Source: Neodiprion pinetum
Lineage: Eukaryota; Arthropoda; Insecta; Hymenoptera; Diprionidae
Direction of reading: 5' to 3'
Length of the DNA stretch: 64,000 nt
NCBI RefSeq assembly: GCF_021155775.2
Contig: NC_060233.1
Span: forward strand, 7,380,782-7,444,781
Shown: positions 1 through 13,600 of the stretch, one piece after another
Numbering within the stretch: position 1 is the first letter of the stretch
Layout of the letters: each line of letters starts with the position of its first letter
Position numbers and translations under genes: made by a program
Notes under the pieces: model-generated
Databases searched by the model: none
Told to the model about the DNA's origin: nothing
Seen by the model: only the letters and a program-made list of their open reading frames with translations

Positions 1-1950
1 TCGGTTGTAATTTAATAAAAGGTATTTTTTAAATCTGCCGTATATGCACTTGTGATCGTTAATCCTTTCCATTAAAAAAAAAAAAGAAGACATTGTTCCT
101 TCGTTTAAAGAGTTTACAAATTCACCTGATCAAACCTAACCGCACTTACCTACAAGTTTCAGGAAAAGTATCATTTCTCTACGGCAAGCAATATTTTCGT
201 AGATCCTACAGGCGTTGCCTCTTCCTCGTGATTACTTTTACCATTTTCCACGGTCTCAAGCCTGCACTATAGCGAGAAGAGATCAAGCCGAATTCAACTT
301 GATCCGGTAAATCCTAATGCCGATTAACAACCTACATCGAACAGCAGCCAGTCGTCTTTCAGGGCTCCGAGTTCGCAGCAAGAAACGACGAGCATGATTA
401 CCGATTACGTTCGCTTTTTATTAGGTATTTTACGATTGAATTAAAACGACGAAATGAAGTTTTCAACGTTTAGTTCTTGCGTTTATTTCTACTTGTAGAT
501 AAGATTCGGTGGTAGAGAGAAAAAAAAAAAAAAGGAAAAGAATAAGAAAAACTTTGCCGGTAAGGTAAAAATAAACAATGTAAAGCCAGTAAGGTGTATT
601 ATACCTATACGCGGGTATAACCGTAAGTTTCCATCGAGTCTTTGTATCACGCACGGATCGTTGTGTAACAATTTTTACCGTACATATCTACGTATGAGTA
701 CAATCGTCATAACCTTCATGTGCTATGTCGTGAATACAGTCGAGGCAAAGATTTAAATAAGGTACTCTACAGTTGTTGTTATAGCTACTAGTGCCGCTGC
801 TGCTGCTCCTGTTGCTACGAGTAATGATCCAGATTAAGGAACCAGTAGGTGTGTGTATAATATCCTCATCAATCAATTGGCTACACTCTATAATCAGTTG
901 CTGTAAATATCTGCCCAGGGTTACTGTACAAGTACAATTCATATCCCGATTTACAGCATTTTAAATTTTTACTGATCGCAAAGGACTTGATAATTCCAGC
1001 TAAATTCTAGTCCCACGATTAGATATGTACCAATATCGCAGGTGTACTCAGGGTGGCCACAAATTTTTTTCCACATGTGGCCAACCTGTGTACATGTGGT
1101 CCAATTGTATTTAGTATCTTCACTTGAAACCAGTAATAAAATTTGTAAATACCATCGGTGAGAACGAGAGATATAAGGACGACCAAACCAATGCCGAGGC
1201 AAGGAAAATGGGCTTCATTAACAAACTAACGTATCGAATGTAATTGAATTTCACGAGCCGTAACAGCTTTCGTAACTTCATACCAGTTTTGTTTCGTTCA
1301 ACATTTCCTCGGTGGATTGAACGAGTTTCGCGAGATGAGGGGGCGAGACGTCGTTGAACCACGTGTGGCGGCGACGCAATGAAGCACAGCATCCGGCTGT
1401 CAAGGAGCGACGGAGAGAAGAAGGATGCTACAGCAGCATCATGATCGCGTATGAAAAGATCAATTTGCCTTAGCAATTGCAGAGAATGGTAGAGTTCGGC
1501 TTGACAGGGATACACGTAGGTGTGCACACACACACGCAAGATGCGAAGACTCCCTTTGCGCATGCGCTCCATTTGCCGCACAAAGATTCAAGAAACGGTT
1601 CCGCAACTTTGCCGGCTACGCTATGCAGGTGAGTCCGTTCGGGAATGAACAAGTGGTTGGGTTTCATGTCGCAAAGTCGTCGTCCTTTACCACCTTGCGA
1701 TAAGTTTTTGGTCAGCAGTGTTTTCCTTCACTTCTTTTACCCGAGTGAGCCCGAATACGTTGTACAAATTTTGTTATACTCTTACAATCAAGCATACTCG
1801 CCATTTTTTATAGTGCCAATTATATCAAGCCTGGTAATTACAGTACAGTATCTGGAGTACTGATTAGCACGGTACAACGAGTATTTTCTAATCATCAAAT
1901 ACCGACTGTTCGTTCGTTGAGTGTAATAGAACCGAGGAAGTAAATCTGTG
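1..1950. other. Left edge, no supported gene
   Basis: AT-rich sequence with several short open frames on both strands, none longer than about 150 codons and none with a recognisable domain. The minus-strand frames between about 690 and 1290 include a hydrophobic N-terminal-looking stretch (about 1130-1283) and a cysteine-rich tail (688-942). I could not join them with good splice sites, so I do not call a gene. A short palindromic cluster built on CCACATGTGG sits at about 1070-1102. Confidence 0.5.
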
Positions 1951-2042
1951 TACTAGTAAAGTTTTCTGTGGGTTTATGTGTGCCGGTTTTTGTCTTTATT
2001 CTAATACGCGCGTCGCGTTGAAGTGATTTTCATATTCAAATG
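1951..2042 (+). promoter_or_regulatory. Possible 5' UTR exon of first SLC26 gene
   Basis: The first coding exon of the transporter at 5595 is preceded by a splice acceptor (ending 5591), so a non-coding leader exon must lie upstream. A strong donor, AAATG|GTGAGT, occurs at 2042/2043 after a CpG-containing stretch (ACGCGCGTCGCG at about 2006-2017), making this a plausible leader exon. The upstream boundary is arbitrary, no TATA box was recognised, and other donors in 2-5.5 kb cannot be excluded. Confidence 0.25.
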
Positions 2043-5000
2043 GTGAGTAATACTTGTTTTAACACACAGGGTTCGTGTCACGTGTAACGTGTAACGAATA
2101 ACTGATGCAAATTCTATTATCGAGGGGTACAATTATTTCTCCGCGGACGTTGCACTTTTATGACAGTGTGAAACTCTACGCGTAGAGTCAAGTGTCTGAT
2201 TTGAAAACGCAATTGCACATGACGGTATTCGGTATAACGATTTTAAGCCGGAAAAACAGGCTGTGAATACGTAAGTTGATATTTTTACCGAAACCAATTA
2301 AATCAAGTTGGTTATAAATATTTTTGTCAGGATAAATTTGTTTTGTACTATTTTTCACGGACGTTGAGTTGATCGATAAATTTATTACCACCAGCTACTG
2401 CGTTTTCGAAATGTATAGAGAAAATATTATACAGTGCAGTGAATGACGGTATTGAAATTGCATGGCTTGTAGCAATGAGAATGAAGAATCAGTGCCAATT
2501 CACACGAAAATTGCATCCGCTTTCAAATCCATTCAATGGTTCATTTCGAACGGCCAAACGGCTACAATTGGCAAAAGAGCCTACAGCGAAGTAATTATCA
2601 ATCATGATATACTTTCACGCAATCATTTTTCACTACACGCGAATTGACCAATAGTTTCAAACATATCATCTCACGATATACTATGAAATCGTACGTACCG
2701 TTTTACTTCTACCATAACTTGATTCTCTGTGAGAAATCGATTGCAATGTCGATTTTCGTCTGTTTTATTACTCGAATACAAATCAAAAGTCACTATTAGA
2801 CCATCATTCGTCGTCACAAGTCAGAAATCCACGAAATGTGGTATCTCTCTTCACTTTATCCTGTACAGAAGTGAAAGGCAGTCCATAAAGAAATATGTAA
2901 TGTAAATTAGCGAGTGATCATCTGTATGTACTGCAGAGACATGCGGCCGCAGTTTTTTTTTTGAACCTCCCAAATACGTTGAATTCTCACGTCCTTATTA
3001 TCGCTTACTTGCACATTGAACACGAGTGACGTAAAATTTAATGAGGTTATTTTTCTAATCGAAGAGACTATAATTGTGGTTTATTTTTAGCGTTCAAGTC
3101 TCTGACGGTTTTACGAAATAAAGACACAGAAACAAAACTTTGGACAAAGAGCAAACTACGTAGGTATAGACCAATCAATATAGAAAATAATAGACACTTT
3201 CGTGGCTCAAAATCCCATCTGAAAACTAAGTGTGCAACAATATGAAGTACGGCTTATAGATTAAAACGTACGTGTTAGTAATTCTGAGTCAAGAGAAGGA
3301 TTTTAATTTTTTTTTCTTATTGATCTTTAAAAGCGAAAAATCCGTTTTATTCGCAGTTTTTCCGCTTCTACGATGAAGACTAATAAAGAAATCCTTTTAC
3401 TCTAATCAGAAAAGTTGCAGAGAATTGTAATACCTTCCTCGTTTTAAAGTGTACGGATGACCGAATGCATCCATGTATGCGTTTTTCTTTTTTGTTCAAC
3501 GTTTTCGCTTGCTAGCTCATCTTGCTTTGGACTATTAAATGATAACTGTGTCTCAATTTCTTGCATTATTCCATTCCTAATTAAGATCTTTGAATATCAT
3601 CTCGTCCCCAGTCAATTGGCACAGCCATTCCCTTCCATAAGATAAACGTTACAGTATTGTTTCAGAGTTGGGATAATGGCATAAAATTTTTTAGACAAAA
3701 TCAAATATAATGAGTCAGACGTTGGATGGCTTCGCATGGAATTCCCCACGTGTATTATAAGTGATAAAAAAAAAAGAATGTATCAGAAAACCGCGAGCAT
3801 ACATCTACTTTTCATTTTTGAATAACAGAACTTGTAAAGTTCAAGGCTTCGTACACACAGTATATATACATTTATTGCTCTATGAATCGTTACGCGTACC
3901 AATTGCGGCACTCGGTACGTGTGGAAGCTGACAGCCTAGAGTAAAATCGAGGAAAGTAATACGATGGAGTTGTAGAATGTGCAGAAACAGAGAGGAAGAT
4001 CGAGATAAAGAGAGAAAGTGGAGAAGAAAGCTGATAAAGCAGCTCTTTCGATTTGGGATAAAAAGAGTAATGGAAAAATGAACCGACAACGCGACGAACG
4101 CGAAATAATTACGGGCGAGACTTGCGTTGGTACGTTATATTGTTTTTTTTTTTTATTAATTTTCTCGGAAAACGGTAATGCTTGTACATACAATCAGGGT
4201 GTTGGACATAGATCGAGTTAAGAAAGTCCTCTCTCTGTCTCTCTCTCTCTGTCTGTTGCGTAGAGAAAGAAATACGACGTCACTCCTTTATCGAACGAAA
4301 ATAACGAAGCTTGAGAAAAGCTTTGAATGATTATAAGTTGTTTTCGAAGAAATTGTTTGCGACGCGAGGTGTGAGGCGTGCCATAGCGATACCATGCACG
4401 CGTAGTTGGAATGTAAATGTTATAACGCGCAACGTGTATGGCTCATCGCACGCTCATTGCCAATCGCGATGGTCGAGGTAGTACATGGGCTTTACCTCTT
4501 GTTAAAAAACGTTCGACAGAATTATTACGACGAGATCAGCATATCACACGCACCGAACTGTGTGTTGTCTCGCTTGGTACTCAATCATTAAAGCAATGAT
4601 GAAAATCGCATCAGCTTTACAAAAATAGTCAGTGAAATGAAATAGTGCGGTGTTCTCACTCGAAAGGGCAAAAATTGTAAGATCTGGGTATGTGGAACTA
4701 GCTGACAAACCAAATTTTCAATTAAAAGGAAAATGACTACGTGACTTGCTATTTTGGTGTGTTAAACTATCCACCTGATTGAGAAAAACATTCTGCTTCG
4801 TAATCACCGGACAGTGTTTTTTAAATATCTTTTTTATTGTGCAATTCACGTAGCGAATCTATCCGCGGCACAGATCTTTGATCTCCGATTAATCACCATG
4901 TTATTACGTACCGTAATACAATGGGCCTTGAAGCACTTTTTTAGCCTACAATACTAATGGCCTGGAGTCAGTGCTCCTCTCATTGGTATTTCTGCAGCAT

Positions 5001-5590
5001 TTTAGATTAGAAAGAATTTACTATTTTACGAGTGATTATTGGAGTCGAGTCTCATCCTCAGGGGGAACAAGTTTAGTCGGTATGGATGTAAAACACATCG
5101 AACAATATTAGATGCAACGGTGAATTAGGACAGATAATACAGTCGTCGGATTAAGGATGAAAAAATTGAGTGATTAATAATAACGTCCTGACTACAATCG
5201 TGGATTGATTGCGAGTCAGCCGGAGTAAATAATGCTTCGTATGTAACGAATCTTAATGAACCTCTGAATATCGGTCAAACTTATTTGACACATGTAAAAT
5301 TTAATGCAAAGTCACGGAATCATGCAATTAGTATGAAAAAAAAGAAAAAAAAAAAAAAAAAACAAGACATACAAAAACTTCGTTACACTTTTCCTGGGTG
5401 CGATTCTATAATCAGGTTGCTTCGAGCGTGAAACGCGACTAGGAACTGGGTCTTTTGTAGCCATTGATATGTCAAAAATAAAAAAAATAAAAAAATCAAG
5501 ACACGCCAAGGTTGAAAGACTATAGAGTATGTATGTACTTACAAAATGAACTAATGATTATGAATTTTTTTTCTTTTTCTCCCCGTAACA
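2043..5590 (+). other. Probable 5' intron of first SLC26 gene
   Basis: Non-coding stretch with only short, low-complexity open frames. It holds poly-T/poly-A tracts (for example 5338-5362), a TCTCTG-rich microsatellite at about 4222-4256, and one end of a palindromic element at 3672-3747. No other gene is supported here. Calling it an intron depends on the leader exon proposed near 2042. Confidence 0.35.
3672..3747. mobile_element. Solo end of a palindromic (MITE-like) element
   Basis: About 75 bp ending in CGCATGGAATTCCCC align well by eye with the right end of the element at 44272-44648; shared blocks include ACAAAATCAAA, GTCAGACGTTGG and CGCATGGAATTCCCC. No matching left end (GGGGAATTCC) was found nearby, so this looks like a truncated or solo terminus of the same non-autonomous family. 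Confidence 0.5.
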
Positions 5591-5594
5591 GAAA

Positions 5595-8500
5595 ATGGTA
5601 AAGATAAACTTTTTGGAGTTGGCAAAGCGAAGATTGCCGATAACGGTGTGGCTCCCGGTTTACACATCTGGTGATGCCCTCAGTGACCTTGTGGCCGGCA
5701 TCACAGTCGGTCTCACTCTGATTCCTCAGGTGAGAAAAACCAGCGTAATTTATTGAATGAGTTGCAATAATCCTCAATTGCCGTTAAGTCAATATCGTCG
5801 GAACGTCGCGTTACGTGAAACATGTTCAACCATTCAAGTCACGTCTTTTCTCTTTCTTTTTTACCCGTCAAGTTACCAAGTTGCGCTTTTTGAGACCAAG
5901 ACTAACTTAATCTACTCCTAATCTACACTAATTTTTAAGTTTATCTAATTTATTCTATAGTCTTCTTTCTACGCACTCTTTACATTGCTGCCATGGCTAC
6001 TACCTATCCTACTCATGTATTGTATACTCCTCCTGCTATTCTTATGGGGTCTTCATCCCAGAGCCTACTAAACACTATCTATCTATTACACACATGCTCT
6101 GGATAAGAAAATATTTGTTGTCTGAAACAGGCAATCGCCTACGCGGCTCTGGCAGGTCTAGGACCGCAGTTTGGACTGTACAGCGCGTTCGCCGGAAGCT
6201 TGGTTTACATCGTTCTTGGTACGTGTAAAGAAGTAAACATCGGACCAACAGCTCTGATATCCTTGCTCACCTTCTCATACGCAAAGTAAGCGATAAGCAA
6301 ATTGATAATTTATACGTTTACCCTTCGATTCGTGCTCGCGTGACAGTAATGCCTCAGTTTCATATGTTTGTATACAAAGTTATGTGTTGAACATTGACGC
6401 ATGTAAACCGACTGCTGATTACGAGCTCGTCATAACACCTACATAATATTATAAGATGAACATGACTAAACGATAAATAATTCATTCCTGGTATTCGAGT
6501 GTAAACGAGTTTCTTCTTCATAATCATACTTTGCGGCAAAACATTTTTCGGAACGATTTCCAAAAGAAATAAACCAGGCTACGGTCTACCAATCGGTGAA
6601 ACAATCATCATACTTACAGAATCAATTCGTGTTTTGCTAGTTACTTCTTTCGATTTACAGAGGATACCCTGAACTCGCCGTACTCCTCTGCTTTCTCTCG
6701 GGATGCGTGACCTTGCTTCTCGGCATTCTGCGACTCGGCTTCCTGGTGGAGCTTGTCTCGGCGCCGGTAGTATCCGGTTTCACGTCGGCGGCCAGTCTGA
6801 TAATCGCCTGCAGCCAGATCAAGGGTCTCCTGGGGGTGTCTGCCCACGGAGAGGGTTTTGTAGAGATTTGGAAGGGACTCTACGAGTCGATTCACACGGT
6901 GCGAATCCCCGATCTGATCCTTTCCTGCTGCTGCATCACCGTGCTGCTGGTACTCAAGGTGAGCACACCTTGAAGTCAGTCGAACCCAAGACGCAAGAAT
7001 CTGCGAACATACCTTTCAAACTTTTGTCCTGGTGAATCTATTCCAGCGAATCAAAGAATGCAAGTGTACCAATCAACACGTTACCAAGTGCCTTTGGTTC
7101 ATTGGAACGGCGAGGAACGCTTTGGTTGTAGTTTCATGCGCTGTGGCTGGATACCTGTTCGAGATATACTCGGTTGTACCCTTCAAATTGACGGGCCACA
7201 TACGGGCTGGTCTGCCCGCGGTTGGTCCACCACAGTTTTCCATGGTTTCCGGAAATCACACGGTCAGCTTCCTCGAGATGTGCCAAACCCTGAGGACCGG
7301 GATCATCGTAGTCCCGCTGGTGTCGGTGATCGGAAACGTGGCCATCGCTAAAGCCTTCTGTACGTTAGGTGTATTTGTGACATTACAGTGGCAAAAAATA
7401 AACCTCACTATTTTCACGGCTGATTGTAGTATCTTGATACCTCTGATCAACAGCTCATGGCAAGGTCTTGGATGCGACGCAAGAACTGTTTACTTTGGGG
7501 GTTTGCAACGTCGTCGGTTCTTTCTTCAGCTCGATACCGGTCACTGGATCCTTTTCACGAAGTGCTGTGAACAACGCTTCAGGCGTCAGAAGTCCGTTGG
7601 GTGGATTGTACTCAGGTGAGTCACGACTTCGCATTATCTTGCATCAACTTACGAACCTTATTAAAAACATTCTATATGGACTAGCTACGGCGCAACATAC
7701 ATTTTTAGGTACGACTTTTCGTAAATGAAATATGTTATCCCTTTTCCTTTGCAAGAACATCGGATCGAGATGAAAATTCTAAAAACGTGCATTGACAACA
7801 TGTTTTGTGATTTAAAACATCGATTTCAAGTTAAATTTGGACAGAACAAATGGTCACGTCATTTAGACGATGATAACTTTGTCAGATCCTTTTCACATCT
7901 GTTTACAAAAAAGCGTTGCTTTTTGGTCAAATCGTTTGTTACGTAAGAGAAGGACACTTCTAAAATTCGGTAAATAATTATCCGATCACGATTGTATCGA
8001 ATTTTCAAGGGTACTCGACTCCAATGTAATGTCGTAATCAGCATCAAGGGTCACCGGTGTACCGATAGCTGATTTAATTGCTTAACATCAGAGTGGTAAT
8101 TAGATTATGAGGAAGTGTATATACTATACTTTCAGTCTCTGGATTCATCTCGCGTTGGTCATAATTGTTAATTGTGATTCAAAGTCGTCATTACGTTGCA
8201 CGGTTACTTGAGTGTGAATTATTTCTTTGAAAAGTCACGCAAACCAAGGATTACATTCAATGACATACAACATAATAATTCCGTGTGATTTCGTACTTTC
8301 TGCTATCATATTTTTCAGGTGTTTTGGTTATTCTGGCGTTAAGTCTGCTGACACCGTACTTCTATTACATTCCGAAAGCGACGTTGAGTTCGGTGGTGAT
8401 TTGCGCGGTGATATTCATGGTCGACATTAGTATAATACAACCGATCTGGAAATGCAGCAGTGAGTATACCTACCCTCGAAAACTTTTATTTTCACGACAA

Positions 8501-9369
8501 ACCCCGTTCTTGACGATTCTCTTTCGCCTACAACATATTAAATTAGACGTTTCGTTAATCCTATCACAGGAAAGGACTTGATCCCGGCACTGGGCACGTT
8601 TCTCGCATGCTTATTCGTTGGTGTCGAGTTAGGAATTCTCATCGGAGTTGCGATCGATGTCGTTATTCTAATTTACTTCAACGCCAGACCGCACATCACT
8701 GTGGAGCAGAAAAATGTGAGTGAACGATAAACGTAGCGATCAAGAGTCCTGATAATCAAAAATTAATAAAAATTTGACGCGTGCTTAATTGTGATCTAGC
8801 AGTCTGAGCCGGCTTATGTTATCATACAACCTAGTGGAGCTCTTTTCTTTCCGGCCATCGACCACTTGAGAGAAAAATTAACGAAGAACTTATCTCAGGA
8901 TGACAATAGCATGAAACCCTCAAAACGACCTACTAACATTGTCCTAGACTGCAAACACGTAGACAGGATAGACTTCACGGCGGTTCAGGTATTCAATGAT
9001 TTGTACTTCGAGAAAAATTGATCTACACTTCGGTGTAATGAGTATATGTATAATGGATGACGGATAGGCAAATATAAATTACCTTTTTTTTTTTTATAGG
9101 GATTAAATTCGGTCCTGTCAGACCTATCGAAACAGGGTTGTCACTTGATAATGCTGAATCCAAAACCGGAAGTTTTGGCCAGTATACAATCGATTTCAAA
9201 GAATCCGATTTTATGGGCAAATTCGGAAAGTGAGTTAATTTCGATCCTCAGGCAAGTCGAAAGCACAAATTCGCTTGGAAGTGAAACAAGATTGGAAATG
9301 AATCACATGACAAATTCAACGACAAAAGCGAGATCAACAGATATCGACACAGCTAGCACGAATTTGTGA
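5595..9369 (+). CDS. SLC26A11-like anion (sulfate) transporter, copy 1
   Basis: Predicted multi-pass plasma-membrane anion transporter of the SLC26/SulP family, closest in pattern to vertebrate SLC26A11 (sodium-independent sulfate anion transporter). Coding exons: 5595-5729, 6131-6285, 6661-6958, 7047-7359, 7454-7615, 8319-8459, 8570-8715, 8800-8988, 9100-9369. They total 1809 nt (602 aa), against about 606 aa for human SLC26A11. All introns are GT-AG and phases agree. The start is the first ATG after the acceptor at 5591. The SulP signature lies at residues 57-78 (PQFGLYSAF...GTCK), the core SFSRSAVNNASGV block in exon 5, a sequon (NHT) in the exofacial loop before SFLEM, and a STAS domain from about residue 450 (exons 8-9). 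Residue 293, in IGNVAIAKAF, is Asn where vertebrate SLC26A11 has Glu. The exact substrate (sulfate, chloride, bicarbonate, oxalate) cannot be read from sequence. Confidence 0.93.
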
Positions 9370-9588
9370 TAAGACTAGACACGAAATTTTACGAATGAGA
9401 GAATTGCAATTCAGTTTTATGAAATACAAAAAAAGAAATAACAATTTCCCCTGTGAATATGTGTACAGTAGACAGCTTACGTTCGAGTAACTGTATAATG
9501 TGATTATCAATATTTGTTTACGTGCCGTTCAAATCTTCCAAAGCAAGCATTTGTGTGAAAAATGTTTATATACTATACTTAAGAAAAA

Positions 9589-9594
9589 AATAAA
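9589..9594 (+). terminator. Candidate poly(A) signal of SLC26 copy 1
   Basis: AATAAA about 220 nt after the stop codon at 9369, followed by a GT-rich stretch (AGTGTGCTGAGT). Another AATAAA-rich run lies at about 9875-9890. The cleavage site itself was not determined. Confidence 0.45.
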
Positions 9595-9745
9595 ACCCAG
9601 TGTGCTGAGTACAGAGAGTAATATTTGAACACTAATTATAAGACGCGATTTGCCAAGTTCCTGATACGTGTGAAATACGTAAATAATTTTTGTTTGTGTA
9701 AAGTTCTGCAAGCGTACTAAATGGTATACATATATCAGTAGATGT

Positions 9746-9751
9746 TTTATT
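9746..9751 (-). terminator. Candidate poly(A) signal of the minus-strand gene at 10.7-13.9 kb
   Basis: TTTATT on the plus strand reads AATAAA on the minus strand, about 920 nt after the stop codon at 10675. If used, the 3' ends of this gene and of the first transporter would nearly meet tail to tail. Closer, non-canonical signals are possible. Confidence 0.3.
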
Positions 9752-10674
9752 ACAAAAATGAACTTTTATAATGGTTGTTTTAATCACTAGTGTTTTTTTC
9801 ATACAACGTAATACTAATTTATAAACGATAAGAATATTGGTGATAAATGTAAATAATGCAATAACAGGTGGTTAAATAAAATAAAAATAAGAGAGAAAAA
9901 CAAAACATTATATTACCTGAGGTCTTTTTTTGTGAGGTACTTGCACTAACAACAAGATCAGTCAATATTTTGTCGGAAAAGGCTTGTTTCGTTAGAAATC
10001 AACGCAATACTTTTGTGTGATACTATAAAATAGTAAATGTGTAAGACATGTTTCACAAAAACGGTCAAATAAGTATTAGGAACGATATCACTAGGTGGTT
10101 GAAAATCGGATTAGATTATTAATGTCTTGATAAAATGTTTAGAAACTACTATGAGAAAGAATTGAAATTTAGAAAGAATAGTGTGAATAGATCAATCTAA
10201 CTCTAAGAATGTAATGCTATGTTGTTGCAAGAAAAAAAAAAAACAATTAACTGGATTTACTTTACGATTAATATAAATATATATTTTCGATATATTTTTA
10301 TCACGACTTAGTCAAATACTGAACAATTATAACTTTGGCGGTAGAATCATTGGGTAGGTAACAAGAATAAACAATTAAAAACGAATGATAAAAATATTAA
10401 ACAAAAACTTTATAGTCAGCAGTCGCTTGACCTAGACAATATTTTAAGGAAACAAAAAACAATGGCAACATTGGTGTAAAACTACACTGAATAGAAATAG
10501 CTATAGGAACTTGAAAATTGACAGTTTTGGACAGATTAGAATATCTTTTTTCGTTCATGTCAGGGCTTTTTTTTTTCTCAAATAAATGCAATTTTGCGAA
10601 CGTAACGTGGGAGCAGCAAAAAAAAAAAAAAATTTGTTTCTCCTCTTAAAAAGAACGTCTCTGCTTACGCTATT
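9752..10674 (-). other. Probable 3' UTR / intergenic, minus-strand gene
   Basis: AT-rich sequence without coding potential, containing A-tracts (for example 10616-10633). It is best read as the 3' UTR of the minus-strand gene ending at 10675. Nothing else was recognised. Confidence 0.35.
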
Positions 10675-13600
10675 TCAAGTCCACTGTGACTCTCTCTTTG
10701 GGAATCTGCCACGACCCCTGCCTATGGCGTGCACACAATGATTTGACAATGGTCTCTGAATTTCTTGCGAGTCTTGACATTGCATCATTTCAACAGTACG
10801 ATAAGCGTTAGTTGGTGACGCGACATTGCTTTGCTGCAAGTTTTGTATGTTATGACATGTATTGGCGTTCATATTAGGCGGCACCATGGAAGTCAAAGGT
10901 GTTGTGTTACCCGAGTTTATCATGTTAGATTGAAACTGAGGAAAATCAACGTCAGAAGAACCAGGACTTACATCTTGCATTATCTGGATACTTGGGTCCA
11001 AATTTACTGGCAGGTGGTTAGGGTTCGTCATGTTAACCTTGTGGTGCCGGTTGATAACATTGTTGAAACCCGGAAGGTGGTATGATTCTGATATTGGGCT
11101 TTGTTCATCTTGGACACGATAATTATTTTTATAAATGGATGGAATCATACTTTCGATCAGATTTTGTATGCTTATCGATTCATCAGTCCAGCGTGATTCT
11201 GAATTTCCATTGAGTTTTAATCTTTCAAGTTCAATGTCAACGTCAATTATCTTACCCTGCGGTTCTTGACGGTGCAAAGATGCTCCTAAAATTGGATGAG
11301 GTATTGGTAGGCTTGTTGGGCGCTTTGCTGCTCCTTGATTTTGAAATCTGGTCGGCAATTTATGAGTTTGTTGCTTTGCACAGGGGCTAAAACTATGCGC
11401 TCGTGTATCATAATAATCAGGATTGTTTTGAGTATAATGACTCGGCAGATTTTCTGCACAATAATTTTCATTACGTGGTCTAATAGATTTTGGTTTTTGA
11501 ACCTCTTCTCTATTATTTTCGCTCATATTTACTGCCAATGAGTTTATAATCAATTGATTGTTTTCATCATCATTTTTTCTGATAGCTCTATGCTTCGCAA
11601 AGCCTGGTGGAAGTTTGTCATTTTTAATCCAACGATGTGTACTTTTTTCAGATCGAATTTTTTCTTGGTAGATTTGTGGGTCAAAAGGCGGTAATATTTT
11701 GTTATTCATGAACAGTGACTCATTGTCAATAGGCGTACTTGAAAACACATTTTTGTCATCTTGCACGTAATCGAATGGACCATAGGGAGAGTTTATCATG
11801 GGGCAAACATTTTGGTAAGGTAAATATTGCGTACCACTTGGATTCACTGAATGAGCACAATCTCCTTGCTGGCATTGCATTTCCGTTTCCACATTTGGAT
11901 GATCAGGTAAAGGGTAAGCGTTGTAATTCGTTAATTGATGTATAAGACCATTCTCATGAAGTGCAAACTGATTATACAGAGCTAACAAATCCTGGTTTTG
12001 CGTATCGTCGAAATTTATGTTCAGAGCGAGCGAGTTTTGACGGTCAAAATTACTTTCCATACCTGTCATGCATCGTGGGTGTGAATTTTGAGAAGGCACC
12101 GGACTCGGTGATTTTTGATTTTCAATGACAAAAACTGAATCTGTGTATTGCAAATTTGTTGCAGGAATATTTGCCATGCAAGGATTTTCCCTCATCATAA
12201 CCCATACCCCGTAATTAGCTTCGGAATCAAATTTATTCCCTTGAAGTGTTGACTCAGTCACATTGTCAGCTGAATAACAAATTTTGGACTCTAACTTCTG
12301 ATCTTTACGTTCTTCTTGCAGATTTTGCATGTAGGTTGACTTTTTCCTTGGAACGTTTGATTCGGTTCCATTTTCCGACACTTCAGAAACACTTGTCTGA
12401 GTACTCGATGATATGAATTGAACTCGGTGAATATTTTCCGGCTCTGTGCTTTTCGATACTTTATTTATAGCGTTAAAATTTCTGTCACAAATTTTGTCAA
12501 TACCATTTACCTCTTCTAAGGTGTATATTTTACTTTCCGTTCTCTTGGACGTTTCTGCCCCTGACTTTAGAGGGGCTGAACAGTTGTTAATGGATTCCGT
12601 GGAACTATCGATAGCACACGAACTTTGATCCGAGAGTCGGTCTGCTGATGAATTATTGCTAGATGACTCTAGGATCAAATGATTCGATTCTTCAACAATG
12701 CTAGACTTTGTATCTTTCACGAATAATGGTTTTTTAAGTGTTTGGTCAGATGTTCCTACACTTCTCACATCAATGATATTTTCTTTACCAGATTTGGATT
12801 TTCCAACGTTGTCAGTTTGCATAACTTTTGCTGATGACGTATTATTCGGTACTGAATCTCGAGACCTTACGTTTCCCACACCTAGGCTACATGTATTTTG
12901 TATATACTGTTGTTCCTTCATTCTAGCACCTTTTCCCATAAAAAGTCGACGCTCAGAATACCTGTCAAGTCTTCCATATTTATCAATATTTGGTGGTTCA
13001 CTGTCATTGATACGAAAAGTTGCGACCGATTTTTTTGGATGGTATTCAGATCTTTCACAGTCTTCGCCTGAATCGCTTGAGGCAATTTTTACATCAATCG
13101 ATTCATTGAATGCAACTACTCTTGGAGATCGAATTTCTTTAATCTCCTCGTTGGGCATACTGCTTCTTTTTTTGAAACAGAAGTCCAAATTCTCTGATCT
13201 GTTGGTGCAACTGTTTATTTTGCAATTTCGCAGTATACCGGACTTTCGACGAGTATTGTTGTTCTTATTTTTGTTATTATCATTAAAACTTTTTCTTTGA
13301 CACGATATGTTATTTATTGCCTTCTCGATCGGGGATGGCATATTTCTTTGCACGTTGTCCCTACATTTGAAAAGAAAAAATACCTGTGTACTTAATTCAT
13401 TGCCTCAGATATAAATATTGATTAGCTCTTTTATAAAACATGAGATAACATAATTGCTATTGTCAATTAATTTTTTTTTTTTTTTGATAACTGAACTAAA
13501 ATACATTGTTCATACCAAATGGTAACACATTTTACTAATTCAATTGTCTTTAATCTTACCAGCCGGCATCGTCGTCGTCGTGGTCTCCGTAAAGAGCGTC

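Noticed and set aside
1120..1581. 153-codon open frame (-) with hydrophobic stretch near its end
   Set aside because: Possible membrane-anchor-like segment, but no splice sites join it convincingly to the neighbouring frames at 688-1202, and no family was recognised.
7032..7619. 195-codon read-through of exons 4-5 in SLC26 copy 1
   Set aside because: The frame runs through the 94-bp intron by chance and leaves the conserved frame; splicing at 7359/7454 restores the DATQELFTLG motif seen in copy 2.
12698..13300. 200-codon open frame (+) opposite the uncharacterised gene
   Set aside because: Antisense shadow of the long minus-strand exon; Leu/Phe/Ser-rich as expected from reading the Asn/Lys/Ser-rich coding strand backwards.
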